A stretch of DNA of 64,000 nt from Saprospiraceae bacterium (GCA_016715465.1 JADKAA010000029.1:2852001-2916000); one strand, 5' to 3'; positions 17,943-27,511 are shown, counted from the stretch's first letter. The notes: generated by a model from the letters alone, not told the origin. Translations and numbers: made by a program.

Positions 17943-19630
17943 ATAAAATGATGGTTTTATTTTTACTGGCGTTGACCCTGGTGACCGTCCGGGCGGCGAT
18001 TCCGGTAAACGAGACAAACTTTATTTGCCCCGTAAATTATGGGGTACGACTGGCCGGTAGTTTTGGCGAATTGAGGGGCAGGCATTTTCATGCCGGGCTG
18101 GACATCAAGAGCAGCAATGGACGCACAGGGGATAGCATCTTTTGCGCAGAAACGGGATACATATCCAGGATCAGAATTCAGCGCGGAGGTTATGGCAAGG
18201 TCTTATACGTAAGCCACCCAAACGGCTACACGACCGTTTACGCCCACCTGGACGGTTTTAATGAGGCGGTTGAAAAATACGTGAGCGAACTCCAGAACGA
18301 GATGCAGTCATTCGAATTGGATATCCTGCCAGAATCTGCAAGATTTCCGGTAACCAAAAGAAATCACCTTGCCTTCCTGGGCAATACCGGCATTTCCTAT
18401 GGTCCCCACTTGCATTTTGAAATAAGAGAAACGGCAAAAGACAAGGCCATCAATCCCCTGTTGTTTGGCATAAAGGCGGTGGACAGGACCCCACCGGTAT
18501 TCACTTCCATCAGCGTCACCGGACTCCGGCCGGATTTTCACGCCATTTACAGCCGCAATTACGATTTTCGAAGTAAGTCAAACCGAAAGAAGGCTGTGCT
18601 GGATTGGGAAGTTCCCGCCTGGAGGGCAGGAATTTCAGTAGCAGCCTTTGACCACATGGATCGCAGTCACAACAAACAGGGCTTGTATCGATTGGAATTG
18701 TTTGTGGACGATACCTTGTTTTATAAAGTAGATTACGACAGTTTTTCTTTTCAGGAAACCCACCTCATCGACGCACACACCCATTTCGATGTAGACCGCA
18801 AGAATTACCGCACCGAAGTTTTATGTTATCGCGTACCAGGAAATGAACTCAGCATGATCAATACGGCCAGCAACAAAGGCCTCATCAGTCTGTATAAGGA
18901 CCGGTGGCGGCACATCAAGGTGGTGATCAGCGATTATGAGGGGAATACATCCGTTCAGCAATTGCGGTTAAAACGGGCAGAGATAAGGCCCAATGTAGAG
19001 GACACAAAAATCAACATCAAACAGGGCATGGTGCAGGAATTCCGGCATAAGAACCTGCAGGTCATTTTTTCTCCCCAGAGTCTGGCCAGAGACATTGGCT
19101 TTAATGTCACTTCCGGCGGGGAACAGGAAGAAAGTGTATTTGAAATAGGCCAGGAAAAAGAGCCCATATTAAGTCCGATCCGGCTGGCGGTGAAGATACC
19201 TGAAAGCCTCAGGCCATTTTCAGCCAGGTTGGGTTTTATGCGAAAGAGTGGGCAGAGACAGATTTCATATGGACAGGTACTCAGTGGTGACAGCCTGGTG
19301 GTCTATACCAGCGAATTTGGGCGATACGGTTTTTATCTGGATACGGTGGGCCCGCAGATCATACCTACCCATTTCCGAAAAAGAGGTAATGCCACCACTT
19401 TTAAATTTAAGATCAGAGACAATGTCCAGGTTGCTCCCGGCGGCAGTCCATTTCAATATGATGTTTGGATAGATGAAGCCTGGATGGCCTGTGAATTCAG
19501 AGACCTCAATGCCACCCTGAGTATTCCGGTGCATCACCTGAGAACTGGGAATCACCAGTTGCGCATCGAAGCGAGGGATCAGTTTGGGAATATTTCTACC
19601 TGGAATTCAGACTTTGTGCTGACACCCTAA
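17939..19630 (+). CDS. M23 family (LytM) metallopeptidase
   Basis: Secreted peptidoglycan endopeptidase-type protein with a signal peptide (MVLFLLALTLVTVRAA). The LytM zinc motif HxxxD is HAGLD at residues 51-55, and the second motif HLHFE is near 157. The domain is therefore N-terminal, followed by about 380 residues of predicted beta-rich sequence without a domain I recognise. The start overlaps the meaB stop by 4 bases, so it is co-translated with a gene of unrelated function. A hairpin terminator follows 17 bases after the stop. Confidence 0.9.
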   Translation: MNKMMVLFLLALTLVTVRAAIPVNETNFICPVNYGVRLAGSFGELRGRHFHAGLDIKSSNGRTGDSIFCAETGYISRIRIQRGGYGKVLYVSHPNGYTTVYAHLDGFNEAVEKYVSELQNEMQSFELDILPESARFPVTKRNHLAFLGNTGISYGPHLHFEIRETAKDKAINPLLFGIKAVDRTPPVFTSISVTGLRPDFHAIYSRNYDFRSKSNRKKAVLDWEVPAWRAGISVAAFDHMDRSHNKQGLYRLELFVDDTLFYKVDYDSFSFQETHLIDAHTHFDVDRKNYRTEVLCYRVPGNELSMINTASNKGLISLYKDRWRHIKVVISDYEGNTSVQQLRLKRAEIRPNVEDTKINIKQGMVQEFRHKNLQVIFSPQSLARDIGFNVTSGGEQEESVFEIGQEKEPILSPIRLAVKIPESLRPFSARLGFMRKSGQRQISYGQVLSGDSLVVYTSEFGRYGFYLDTVGPQIIPTHFRKRGNATTFKFKIRDNVQVAPGGSPFQYDVWIDEAWMACEFRDLNATLSIPVHHLRTGNHQLRIEARDQFGNISTWNSDFVLTP

Positions 19631-19647
19631 AAAGGGATTTGTATAAA

Positions 19648-19682
19648 TAAAAAACCCCGGATTAGACATCCAGGGTTTTTTT
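19648..19682. terminator. Bidirectional terminator between the M23 gene and the tRNA-like RNA
   Basis: AAAAAACCC-GGA and TCC-A-GGGTTTTTTT form a stem with A-rich left and T-rich right flanks, so it can end transcription from either side. On the minus strand it begins three bases after the 3' end of the tRNA-like element. Confidence 0.8.
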
Positions 19683-19684
19683 AG

Positions 19685-19841
19685 CTGTGAGAGAAGGATT
19701 CGAACCTCCACAGGGTACTTAGCCAAAGTGCAAAACCTTAACGGATTAAGGATTAGTGGTCAACCCAAATTACACTTCGTTTGTCATATGATCCCCACCC
19801 CCGAGACAGGGGGGCATGTCTGCCAATTTCAACACCTCACA
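19685..19841 (-). ncRNA. tRNA-like structured RNA with an 88-nt variable-region insert
   Basis: Read on the minus strand. Acceptor halves TGTGAGG (19841-19835) and TCTCACA (19692-19686) pair over seven positions (one G-U), with G as discriminator (19685). The D region (19834-19816) contains AATTGGCAGAC, typical of tRNA-Leu. The anticodon arm has CCCCC/GGGGG around CTGTCTC (loop 19809-19803; bases 34-36 GUC). The T arm is GGAGG-TTCGAAT-CCTTC (19709-19693). Between the anticodon stem and T stem lie 88 bases (19797-19710) where a tRNA has 4 to 20. The insert folds: a 10-bp helix 19770-19779 with 19724-19733 (two G-U), and hairpin CCTTAA-TCCG-TTAAGG (19751-19736). A terminator follows at once. 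No CCA is encoded. The function is unknown; it may be a divergent tRNA, a tRNA interrupted by a small insert, or a new tRNA-like RNA. Confidence 0.6.
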
Positions 19842-20136
19842 TTGTAATCATCAAATCAGCTACTTTTACCGATTATTGACAATACAAAACTACAACGAAT
19901 GATCAATTAATAATAATAAATCTAATAAAAATTAGTAAAGTTTAGATATAATTCATTAAATATGTCATAATATAATACAAACTCTATTCAAACTAATTTT
20001 TTCCGGCAGCTCACTGAATTTTATTTAATGGCAAACTGGGGGTGGGGACATCAAACCAAATAAACCGGCGAACATGCACGACAAATTGGGGTCTGACCTC
20101 TATTTTTGCGCATTTACACCCACTTAAAAAGCCAGC
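19842..20136. other. AT-rich spacer without a gene
   Basis: About 300 AT-rich bases. On the minus strand a TAGTTTTG box (19892-19885) could drive the tRNA-like RNA, 44 bases upstream of its 5' end. On the plus strand TATTTTTG occurs at 20101-20108. No coding frame is seen. Confidence 0.4.
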
Positions 20137-20169
20137 TTTGCGTTATATTAGGCAAATGCGTTAGATTTG
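20137..20169 (+). promoter_or_regulatory. Promoter TTTG-N21-TAGATTTG of the wzz-wzy pair
   Basis: TTTG at 20137-20140, a 21-base spacer and TAGATTTG at 20162-20169 give a full Bacteroidota promoter. The ATG at 20200 follows by 30 bases. An in-frame TTG at 20167 lies inside the -7 box and is therefore not the start. Confidence 0.7.
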
Positions 20170-20199
20170 CGCGCTGATTTTGCCATCAAAACAATTTAC

Positions 20200-21272
20200 A
20201 TGACCCAGGATTATTCCATGTTTTCTGTGCTCCAGGTCCTTAAGGAATGGAAAAGAGCCATCATCATTTCAGTATTGAGTGTAGGCGCACTGGCAGCCAT
20301 ACTGAGTTTGTTCAGCCCAAATTATTACAAGGCTGAAACCGTTTTTTATGCGGCAAACCCAGACCTGGCGGATCCTTCACAACTGGGTTACAATGACAGC
20401 CCTACCTATATGTATGGGGGGTCCGATGACCTTGACCGTTTGTTTTCCATTATTTCTTCAGACAGAATGGCAGATCACCTCATTAAGAAGTTTCAGCTGT
20501 TCAGTCATTATGAATTTGACTCTACCGGCAATGAAGGTAAATTCAAAATGCGCGAAGCGTTTAAAAGTAATTTTAAACTGAGTAAATCGAAGTACGGTGC
20601 CCTGGTGCTTGCCGTAGAAGATAAGGACCCCGAAATAGCTGCAAAAATTGCCAATGAAGCCAGGAACTATGCCGAGGTGCTGGCCCAGAAGTTTATCAAA
20701 GATGCGCAGAGAAAAGCCCTGGGTAGCTACCGGCACAACATTCAGAAACAGGACAGCGTCATGCTGGTGCTGGCCGACAGCATCAGGAGGTTAAAAGAAA
20801 ATTATAACCTCATCGAGGCTAATTATCAGCAGCGGGCATTTGCAGACGAACTCATCAAAGCCATGGCCAATAAGGCAGAAGCCGGATCCAGGGCACAATA
20901 TTACAGTAAATATGAATCGAAGCGCGACAGCTCTATAAAATACAGGGCATATGAAGCCGGATACTCTAGCAAAGTCAATGAATTGCAGCAAAAACTGGGA
21001 CGGTTCAACAGTAAAATCTCTGAATTGAAAACCGCAGAACAGGCATACAGCAGGGCTACAGACCAGTCTTCCATCATCAGGGAAAGGAAAAGCTGTTGCT
21101 TGCCTCTTTTGACAGTCCGTTTACTGCCCTTCACGTGGTCGATGAGGCACGGGTGCCCGAGAAAAAAAGCAGACCCAAAAGATCCATCATTGTGCTTGTA
21201 TCCATGCTGATAAGTCTGATGGCTTCGGTCACCGGCGTTTTGCTGATCAATTCCTGGAAGCAACGAAGCTGA
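20200..21272 (+). CDS. Wzz-type polysaccharide chain-length determinant (single-base frameshift)
   Basis: Inner membrane protein with TM1 near residues 23-43, a long coiled periplasmic domain (KVNELQQKLGRFNSKISELK) and a second TM at the C-terminus. The published frame ends in nonsense (ERKSCCLPLLTVRLLPF). Shifting frame near 21081-21092 restores EKLLLASFDSPFTALHVVDE, then the Wzz-like EARVPEKKSRPKRS and TM2, stopping at 21272. Adding one A to the GGAAAGG run does this and gives 357 aa. It regulates polymer length in O-antigen or exopolysaccharide assembly and lies 8 bases from a Wzy/ligase-like gene. Confidence 0.8.
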
Positions 21273-21280
21273 TCATCCAC

Positions 21281-22737
21281 ATGCAATCGGGCACCATTTT
21301 GGCAAAGGACTTAAAGTTATATGGCATCTGGATGTTTGTCGTTGCCCTATGCGTGGTCTTTGCCATCGCAGTGGAATCCCCCTTGCCTTTGTTATTGCCC
21401 CTTACCATTCCTATAGCCTTGTGGGTCATTCGGGACTACCGCAATTTATTTTATTTGTTTTTTGCTTTGGTTCCTTTTTCCATAGAATACAATTTTACAC
21501 CCTCATTGGGCACTGATCTTCCGTCTGAACCCATTATGCTGTTATTATTTGGCATTGGGCTTTTGCTTTTTTTTTTCAGCGTGTTTTTCACTCCGATTTT
21601 TCCAAATATTTTAACCCCATTGCCCTGCTGTTGATTTTACATCTCGGCTGGCTGCTCACCACTACCATCACCTCAGGTTTTTTTATACTTTCCTTAAAAA
21701 TTTTCCTGGCTAAGCTATGGTATGTAGTGCCATTTTACTTCATGGCCATCCACATCCTCAAGGAAAGGGCGGACACAGAAAAGTTGATTAAATATGGAGT
21801 CTTTATGCTGGCCCTCTCCATTGTGATCGTTTTGATAAGACATGCCCGGACAGGTTTTGCATTTGAAGAGGCAAATTTTGTGGTCACTCCGATTTTCAGA
21901 AATCACGTAAACTACGCGTGTATCATTGTGGTCTTTTTACCCTACCTGTGGGCATTGTATGCCTGGGAAAAAAAAGCCGGCCAAAAACTATTCTATGCCA
22001 TTTTGATTGGCCTCTACATCACGGGTACTTATTTTTCCTATACAAGGGCGGCCATTCTATCTATGGTACTCGCCATCATCATTTATTTTATCATTAAGTT
22101 GCGCTGGGTGGTGCCGTCTATCATGATTACCATCCTTGTGGTTGTTACGGGCGTTTCCGCGCTGCTGTACAACAACAATTACATGCGCATGAATCCCGTG
22201 TATGAGCGCACGATTTCCCATCAGCGTTTTGACAAACTCATATCGGCTACCTATAAAATGGAAGACATTTCTACCATGGAAAGGGTATATCGGTGGGTGG
22301 CCGGCGTTCAAATGATCAAAGATAAACCACTGATGGGTTTTGGTCCGGGTACATTTTATGCTTCCTACGGTGGCTATACAGTCTCCAGTTTTCAAACCTA
22401 TGTAAGCAACAATCCCGACAATTCCACAGTGCACAATTACTACCTGCTTACCTTTATAGAACAGGGACTGATTGGCTTTTTAATTTTTATAAGTTTGTGT
22501 ATTGCTGTGCTGGTAATTGGAGAGCGTACCTATCACCGAACCCGGGACCCAAGGGATAAGGTCATTGTCATGGCAGGCATGCTGAGCTTTTGTATCATCC
22601 TGTTGCTCAATACCATCAACGACATGATCGAGACGGACAAGGTAGGGCCTTTCTTTTTTCTATCCATGGCCATCATTTCCATCTACCATTACAAGAGCAA
22701 ATCGACAGCAGAATCAGGTCTTCCCGAGAGACAATAA
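21281..22737 (+). CDS. O-antigen ligase/polymerase-like membrane protein (single-base frameshift)
   Basis: Polytopic membrane protein of the Wzy/WaaL superfamily. The N-terminal part (21281 to about 21570) and the rest are out of frame. One extra T in the T10 run at 21567-21576 joins them through QRVFHSDFSKYFNPIALLL, giving 485 aa and about 12 hydrophobic segments. The Wzy_C-type periplasmic loop includes DKPLMGFGPGTFYASYGGY and HNYYLLTFIEQGLIG. It follows wzz by 8 bases. No glycosyltransferases accompany the pair. Its end overlaps the convergent EEP-family gene by 24 bp. Confidence 0.82.
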
Positions 22738-23766
22738 GGCCGCTACGGGATAGTGGTCTGAAAAATTTTCCCGGATCACATTGAATTTATTGACCCTCAG
22801 TGACGGGCTTACCAGGATGTAATCGATTCGAAGGAAGGGGATTTTCCCGTTGAATGTGCTGCCAATACCGGTGCCCTTTTCTTTATATGCATCGGTGAGA
22901 CCGGACTGTAAATGTCGATACGTAAAAGACATGGGCACGTCATTGAAATCTCCGCAAATCAGCACCGGATAGGGACTCAGGTCAATATGTTCCCTGACGG
23001 TCCGGGCCTGGATGCTCCTTGCCTTGTGGTGGTAACGGTATTTTTTGAGGATGCCGAAAATGCCATCCCAGGTTTTATCTTCCTTGAGACTGCCCTTCGT
23101 TAATACTTCATTGGCATCCTTTGTAATTTTATTGCTTTGCAGGTGGATGCTGTATATCCGCACGGTATCTTCACCAATGGCGATGTCTGCCCAAAGACAA
23201 GAGTTGGTTCTCGTGCCAAACTCAATTTGCCCCTTTTTGGTGATCTTGTGTTTACTGAGAATTACCGCTCCTTTATTGAATTTATGTACATGGTAGTCAC
23301 CGAAATTGTTGCGCAACAGATCAGAAGCATAAGCCCCAACTTCCTGGAGACAAATGATGTCTTCGTCTTGAAAACGCCTCAGAAATTCTTTCATTTTCTG
23401 CAGCTTATTGGCTTTGAGTTCAGACCTGCGGTCATAAGCCTCTAAGGCGTTGCCAATATTGAAACTTACGACCGAAATGTCATTGGCTCCACTGATCACG
23501 GCACCGCTGTGAAAGGAAAAGTAATTAAATATGCTCTGGTAACCCACAGCAATGGTGAGGATAGACAAAAGTGCCCATCGTATATCGATAAACAGCCAAT
23601 AGGTGGCCGATACCAGCAACAACAAAATAAGGACCGGATAAATCAGGCCAAAAAAAGCGAAAACCCAATATTGCTGAGGGTCTACGTGCGGGGCAGCATA
23701 GGCAAATAAGGTTGCTAGACACAACAGGACATTAATGACAAGTACTGCCCGGGAAAGCCAGCTCAT
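22714..23766 (-). CDS. Endonuclease/exonuclease/phosphatase family membrane protein
   Basis: A 350-residue protein with about three N-terminal membrane segments (to residue 85) and an EEP domain. Catalytic motifs are VVSFNIGNAL, DIICLQEVG (Glu), ICGDFNDVP (Asp/Asn), FLRIDYILV and FSDHYPVAA (Asp-His). The family cleaves phosphodiesters or phosphomonoesters of nucleic acids, lipids or sugars; the substrate is unknown. The start overlaps the stop of the upstream rhomboid gene by 4 bases, making it the last gene of the mutL operon. Confidence 0.88.
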   Translation of the reverse strand: MSWLSRAVLVINVLLCLATLFAYAAPHVDPQQYWVFAFFGLIYPVLILLLLVSATYWLFIDIRWALLSILTIAVGYQSIFNYFSFHSGAVISGANDISVVSFNIGNALEAYDRRSELKANKLQKMKEFLRRFQDEDIICLQEVGAYASDLLRNNFGDYHVHKFNKGAVILSKHKITKKGQIEFGTRTNSCLWADIAIGEDTVRIYSIHLQSNKITKDANEVLTKGSLKEDKTWDGIFGILKKYRYHHKARSIQARTVREHIDLSPYPVLICGDFNDVPMSFTYRHLQSGLTDAYKEKGTGIGSTFNGKIPFLRIDYILVSPSLRVNKFNVIRENFSDHYPVAALLSLGKT

Positions 23767-24668
23767 TCTTTGTTGCTTGCGTCCCTTAAAAATTCTTTTT
23801 CTTCCGTCGTGAGTTTCTCGTAACCCTGGTCTTTTATTTTGTCGAGGATGCTGTCGAGTTTTTCCTGAAAAGTAAGTAATTGATTTTTATCCGAACCGGG
23901 TTGCATTCTCTTTATGCTTCTGTTTTCTGCGCGATGTTCAACCTTGAGTCTTGTCCTGGGCGCATTTCTTACCGGTCTGGCCCCGGGATCAAAAAGGTTA
24001 AATAATTTTTCAAAAGGCAGCAAAACATCAAAGCCTTTGCGATACATAAAAATAAAAATCAATCCTGCCAGTGCTCCACCCAGGTGGGCAAAATGTCCTC
24101 CGGTGTTGTCATTGGTCTGGGTACCGATGATGTCAAGAAAAATAAAGGCAGCTACGATGTATTTTATTTTTACATCGCCGATCAGCAACAACCGCACAAT
24201 ATAGTCTGGTGCAATCAGTCCTGCGGTCATGGCAATGGCCATGATCGAGCCGGAAGCACCCATGGCAAAGGAGGAAGAAAGGTGTAAGATGGTATGGTAA
24301 GAGACAATGTACGTGATACCGGCAATCAGCCCGCCAAAGATGTAGAGCGGTAAAATGCGCCTGTCACCCAGCAGGTCCCCCGTAATTCTGCCAAAGAGGT
24401 TGAGACCCACCATATTCCACAACAAATGAAACAGACCCCCGTGAATAAATAAATGACTGATGAATGTCCACGGCCTGGTTAGGAAATAAGAGGGCTCGCC
24501 TGACAGAGCCATGTACTCCAGGATGAAGGTATCAAAGGGATATAGTTTTGAAAAAGCAAAGAGCAGGGCCGTAATCACAAAAATGCCAATATTGACGATG
24601 ATCAGCTTGGTGACCATATTGCCAAGGCTGAAATTTAACTTAATGTCGTCAATTATGGATTTGAACAT
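23763..24668 (-). CDS. Rhomboid family intramembrane serine protease 1
   Basis: Six-TM rhomboid protease of 301 aa. The catalytic Ser is in FAMGASGSIMA and the His in GGHFAHLGGALAG; FIHGGLFHLLWNM is the conserved HxxxN-like region. The cytosolic tail is basic (RTRLKVEHRAENRSIKR) and ends in a conserved Bacteroidota helical module (LDSILDKIKDQGYEKLT). It lies in an operon with mutL and a second rhomboid, 89 bases after the second rhomboid's stop. Substrates are unknown. Confidence 0.92.
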   Translation of the reverse strand: MFKSIIDDIKLNFSLGNMVTKLIIVNIGIFVITALLFAFSKLYPFDTFILEYMALSGEPSYFLTRPWTFISHLFIHGGLFHLLWNMVGLNLFGRITGDLLGDRRILPLYIFGGLIAGITYIVSYHTILHLSSSFAMGASGSIMAIAMTAGLIAPDYIVRLLLIGDVKIKYIVAAFIFLDIIGTQTNDNTGGHFAHLGGALAGLIFIFMYRKGFDVLLPFEKLFNLFDPGARPVRNAPRTRLKVEHRAENRSIKRMQPGSDKNQLLTFQEKLDSILDKIKDQGYEKLTTEEKEFLRDASNKE

Positions 24669-24757
24669 GGTGTAATTTAGCTAAAAACGAATTTATATAT
24701 CAGTATATAGTACAACTTTTCAAATTGTTTTCGGGAAATGAATTTTGTGCCCATTTT

Positions 24758-25342
24758 CTATTTCCGTAAATTACTCATGCCCCAGTACCAGGTGAGAAAG
24801 CCACCCATCACGGCACCGCCCAAATGGGCAAAATGGGCTACACCCGAAGAAGCCTGGCTTACGCCGGAGAATAGGTCATAGGCCACAAATAAACCGGCCA
24901 GCACAATGGCCCTGATTTCAAATGGAATGGGAAAAACCATCATTTTCAGGTTGGGATACATAAAGGCCAGTGAAATGAGGATGCCATAAATGGCTCCGGA
25001 AGCCCCTACGGCTATGCCGTGGGCAAACAGCAGGTGAAAAACACCACTGAGGATGCCTGAGGAAAGATAGAGAAATAAAAACTTTTTTGGTCCGAGGGTG
25101 TGTTCAACAATGGGTCCTATGAAATAAAGTGCCATCATGTTGAATAGCAGGTGACCAATGCCGTGACTGTCGTGGTTGAACATGCTGGTCACGATTTGAT
25201 AGGGTTGGAAGTGCCCGCTGTCGAAAGGATACAGTTGAAAATAGGGCTGCAATGGAAATGTGGTCAATAAAAAATTCAGACTGACATAAACCAAAACATT
25301 GATTATCAGTAAATTTTTTACAACATCAGTAAGAGGTACCAT
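24758..25342 (-). CDS. Rhomboid family intramembrane serine protease 2
   Basis: A compact rhomboid of 194 aa with catalytic Ser in IAVGASGAIYG and His in GVAHFAHLGGAVMGG. It lacks the long tail of its neighbour. It starts 6 bases after the mutL stop. Two adjacent rhomboids differing in tail length suggest separate substrates or a regulatory pair; this is inference. Confidence 0.92.
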   Translation of the reverse strand: MVPLTDVVKNLLIINVLVYVSLNFLLTTFPLQPYFQLYPFDSGHFQPYQIVTSMFNHDSHGIGHLLFNMMALYFIGPIVEHTLGPKKFLFLYLSSGILSGVFHLLFAHGIAVGASGAIYGILISLAFMYPNLKMMVFPIPFEIRAIVLAGLFVAYDLFSGVSQASSGVAHFAHLGGAVMGGFLTWYWGMSNLRK

Positions 25343-25348
25343 ATGGCC

Positions 25349-27145
25349 TTATTTAAATTGTTTTTTAATGTCTTCAAGGTCATAATGTATGAAGGTCTTA
25401 TGTCCCGATGGGTTGGTAAAAGGGGTTTCGCAAGCAAAGAGTTGATCCACCAGTTCTTTCATTTCGGTCACACTCAGTGGCTTACCTCTTTTGAGGCAGG
25501 CACTGCTGGCCAGTGATCTTGCCATGTTGACATCAACGCCCAGTTGAAACTCCAGATTTTCATTATATGAAACCACCAATTGTTTGAGAAGTTCAATGGC
25601 ATTGGACCCGGGTTCCAAACCAGCGGGAAGTCCGTGCACTACAAAAGTGTTTTTGCCAAATTCGCCTACTTCAAAGCCGAGGTCGTTGAGTTTTGGCAGA
25701 AGGCTTTGCAGCAAGGTAGCGGTAACGGCATCAAATTCTATGGTCTGGGCAAACAGTTCCCTTTGCACCGGTCTGCGATTGCCCTGCAATGACTTGAGAT
25801 TTTCTTCGTACATGATGCGTTCATGTGCGTACTGCTGGTCGATGAGGATAAAGCCATTTTTGACATGACAAAGGATAAAGCTGTTGTGTAATTGGTAAGG
25901 ATCTTTACCTGAATAATGAAGAAAGCCTTCACCATGGGAAGGAGCGCCCATGCCACTTTCCATCGTAAGTTGCCTGTCCGCGGGTTTATCCGGTGTGCCG
26001 GCCCCGGAAAGATTTTTATAAATTTCTCCCCAATGACTGAGGTTTTCTTTTTCCAGCTGTGAACTGCTGCTGTGATAACTGCCCCTTTCAGACATAGGCG
26101 AACCCGCCTTATGCAGGTAGTTGGTGTCGGTGTCAAAATCGAGTGTTGGTGCCACCAGGTATTTTCCAAGGGCATGTTTGACACATACGCGCAAATAGTT
26201 GTATATGAGTTTTTCTTCGTCGAATTTTACTTCAGTTTTTGTAGGGTGCACATTGATGTCAATGGTAGAGGGATCGAGATCCAGGAAAATAAAATAGCCC
26301 GGAAACTGATCGGCTTGTATCAATTGTTCAAATCCTGTTTTTATGGCGTGGTTGAGGTAGTTGCTTTTGATGAACCGGTTGTTGACAAAGAGGTATTGTT
26401 CCCCGGCATTGCGTTTTGCGACCTCTGCTTTGAGGATAAAGCCATCGATGTTGATGGAATCGGCCTGTTCTCCTATGGGCACCAGCTTTTCATTGTAGGA
26501 TTTTCCGAAGATGCCCACAATTCTTTGTTTCAGGTTGCCGGCTGTCAGGTGATACACCTCGTTGCCATTGTGGTAAACTTTGAACTGGACTTCCGGATGG
26601 GCCAGGGCAACCCGGTGAATTTCCTCGATCAGGTGACGAAGTTCAACGGGGTCGGATTTTAAAAATTTGCGTCTTGCAGGTACGTTGTAGAATAAATTTT
26701 TGACGGCAAAATTGGTACCGAATTCTCCCTGCACGTACTCTTGTTTATTGATTTTTGAGCCATGGATGACAATGCGGGTAGCCAGGTCGCTGTTGCTGGC
26801 GCGGGTAATCATTTCCACGTGGGCGATGGCGGCAATGGAGGCCAGTGCTTCTCCGCGGAAGCCCTTGGTCCGGATGTTGAACAGGTCTTCGGTGTTTCTG
26901 ATTTTCGAGGTAGCATGCCGCTCAAAACAAAGTCTGGCATCGGTCTCTGTCATGCCGCAACCATCATCAATGACCTGAATCAGGGTTTTTCCGGAATCTT
27001 TCAGGATGATTTTAATAAAACCAGCTCCGGCATCAACGGCGTTTTCCATCAGCTCTTTCACCACAGAAGCAGGCCGCTGGATGACTTCCCCTGCAGCTAT
27101 CTGGTTAGCAATATGATCTGGTAAGAGCCGAATGATGTCAGCCAT
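25349..27145 (-). CDS. mutL: DNA mismatch repair endonuclease MutL
   Basis: GHKL ATPase that couples mismatch recognition by MutS to strand incision. N-terminal motifs: MENAVDAGAGFIKI, IDDGCGMTETDA, ATSKIRNTEDL and GFRGEALASIAAI. The C-terminal region has DQQYAHERIMYEE, corresponding to the metal-binding DQHAxxExxxxE motif of nuclease-active MutL, so it is probably an endonuclease (no mutH needed). Length (598 aa) is typical. It lies 26 bases downstream of a small membrane protein gene and 6 bases upstream of a rhomboid gene. Confidence 0.96.
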   Translation of the reverse strand: MADIIRLLPDHIANQIAAGEVIQRPASVVKELMENAVDAGAGFIKIILKDSGKTLIQVIDDGCGMTETDARLCFERHATSKIRNTEDLFNIRTKGFRGEALASIAAIAHVEMITRASNSDLATRIVIHGSKINKQEYVQGEFGTNFAVKNLFYNVPARRKFLKSDPVELRHLIEEIHRVALAHPEVQFKVYHNGNEVYHLTAGNLKQRIVGIFGKSYNEKLVPIGEQADSINIDGFILKAEVAKRNAGEQYLFVNNRFIKSNYLNHAIKTGFEQLIQADQFPGYFIFLDLDPSTIDINVHPTKTEVKFDEEKLIYNYLRVCVKHALGKYLVAPTLDFDTDTNYLHKAGSPMSERGSYHSSSSQLEKENLSHWGEIYKNLSGAGTPDKPADRQLTMESGMGAPSHGEGFLHYSGKDPYQLHNSFILCHVKNGFILIDQQYAHERIMYEENLKSLQGNRRPVQRELFAQTIEFDAVTATLLQSLLPKLNDLGFEVGEFGKNTFVVHGLPAGLEPGSNAIELLKQLVVSYNENLEFQLGVDVNMARSLASSACLKRGKPLSVTEMKELVDQLFACETPFTNPSGHKTFIHYDLEDIKKQFK

Positions 27146-27171
27146 ATGAAAAACTTTTTCGATTGAGTAAG

Positions 27172-27492
27172 TTACTGACCATTCATTTTTTCAAGAAAAT
27201 GAACGAGCGTTTGAGATTTAAGCATGAAGTAAGCCAATATAAAAAGTACAATGATGATGACAAACAATCTTTGATTGGATTTTCTGGTTTCTGCCTTGTA
27301 CCCATAAGCCTTGCTCGATCCTGAGCTTTTAGCCCTGAATCCCAGTTTTATTCTTTCTTTGGCAAACTCTATCCCACCACCCGGTGATTTTGCCAATCGT
27401 GCCTTCAATTCCTCTTTTGCAGGATCGTAGTACAACGGCGTATAATCAAAACCCTGAGGCTTAGGCCTGCTTCCAAATCCAAATAATGCCAT
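27172..27492 (-). CDS. Small conserved Bacteroidota membrane protein
   Basis: A 106-residue protein with a conserved N-terminus (MALFGFGSRPKPQGFDYTP, YYDPAKEELKARL), a basic middle and one C-terminal TM (FVIIIVLFILAYFML). I recall it as a family often placed next to mutL and sometimes mislabelled as a riboflavin synthase subunit; no enzymatic motif supports that label. Function unknown. It is the first gene of the mutL operon. Confidence 0.8.
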   Translation of the reverse strand: MALFGFGSRPKPQGFDYTPLYYDPAKEELKARLAKSPGGGIEFAKERIKLGFRAKSSGSSKAYGYKAETRKSNQRLFVIIIVLFILAYFMLKSQTLVHFLEKMNGQ

Positions 27493-27511
27493 TGGTGAGA
27501 TTTATTCCCCA

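Noticed and set aside
19686..19731. A truncated tRNA 3' end acting as an integration (att) scar
   Set aside because: The matching 5' half with acceptor, D and anticodon arms was found at 19841-19798, so it is not a truncated end. No integrase or repeat flank is present.
27172..27492. Riboflavin synthase beta subunit
   Set aside because: Wrong length and no lumazine synthase motif; it has a C-terminal TM segment.
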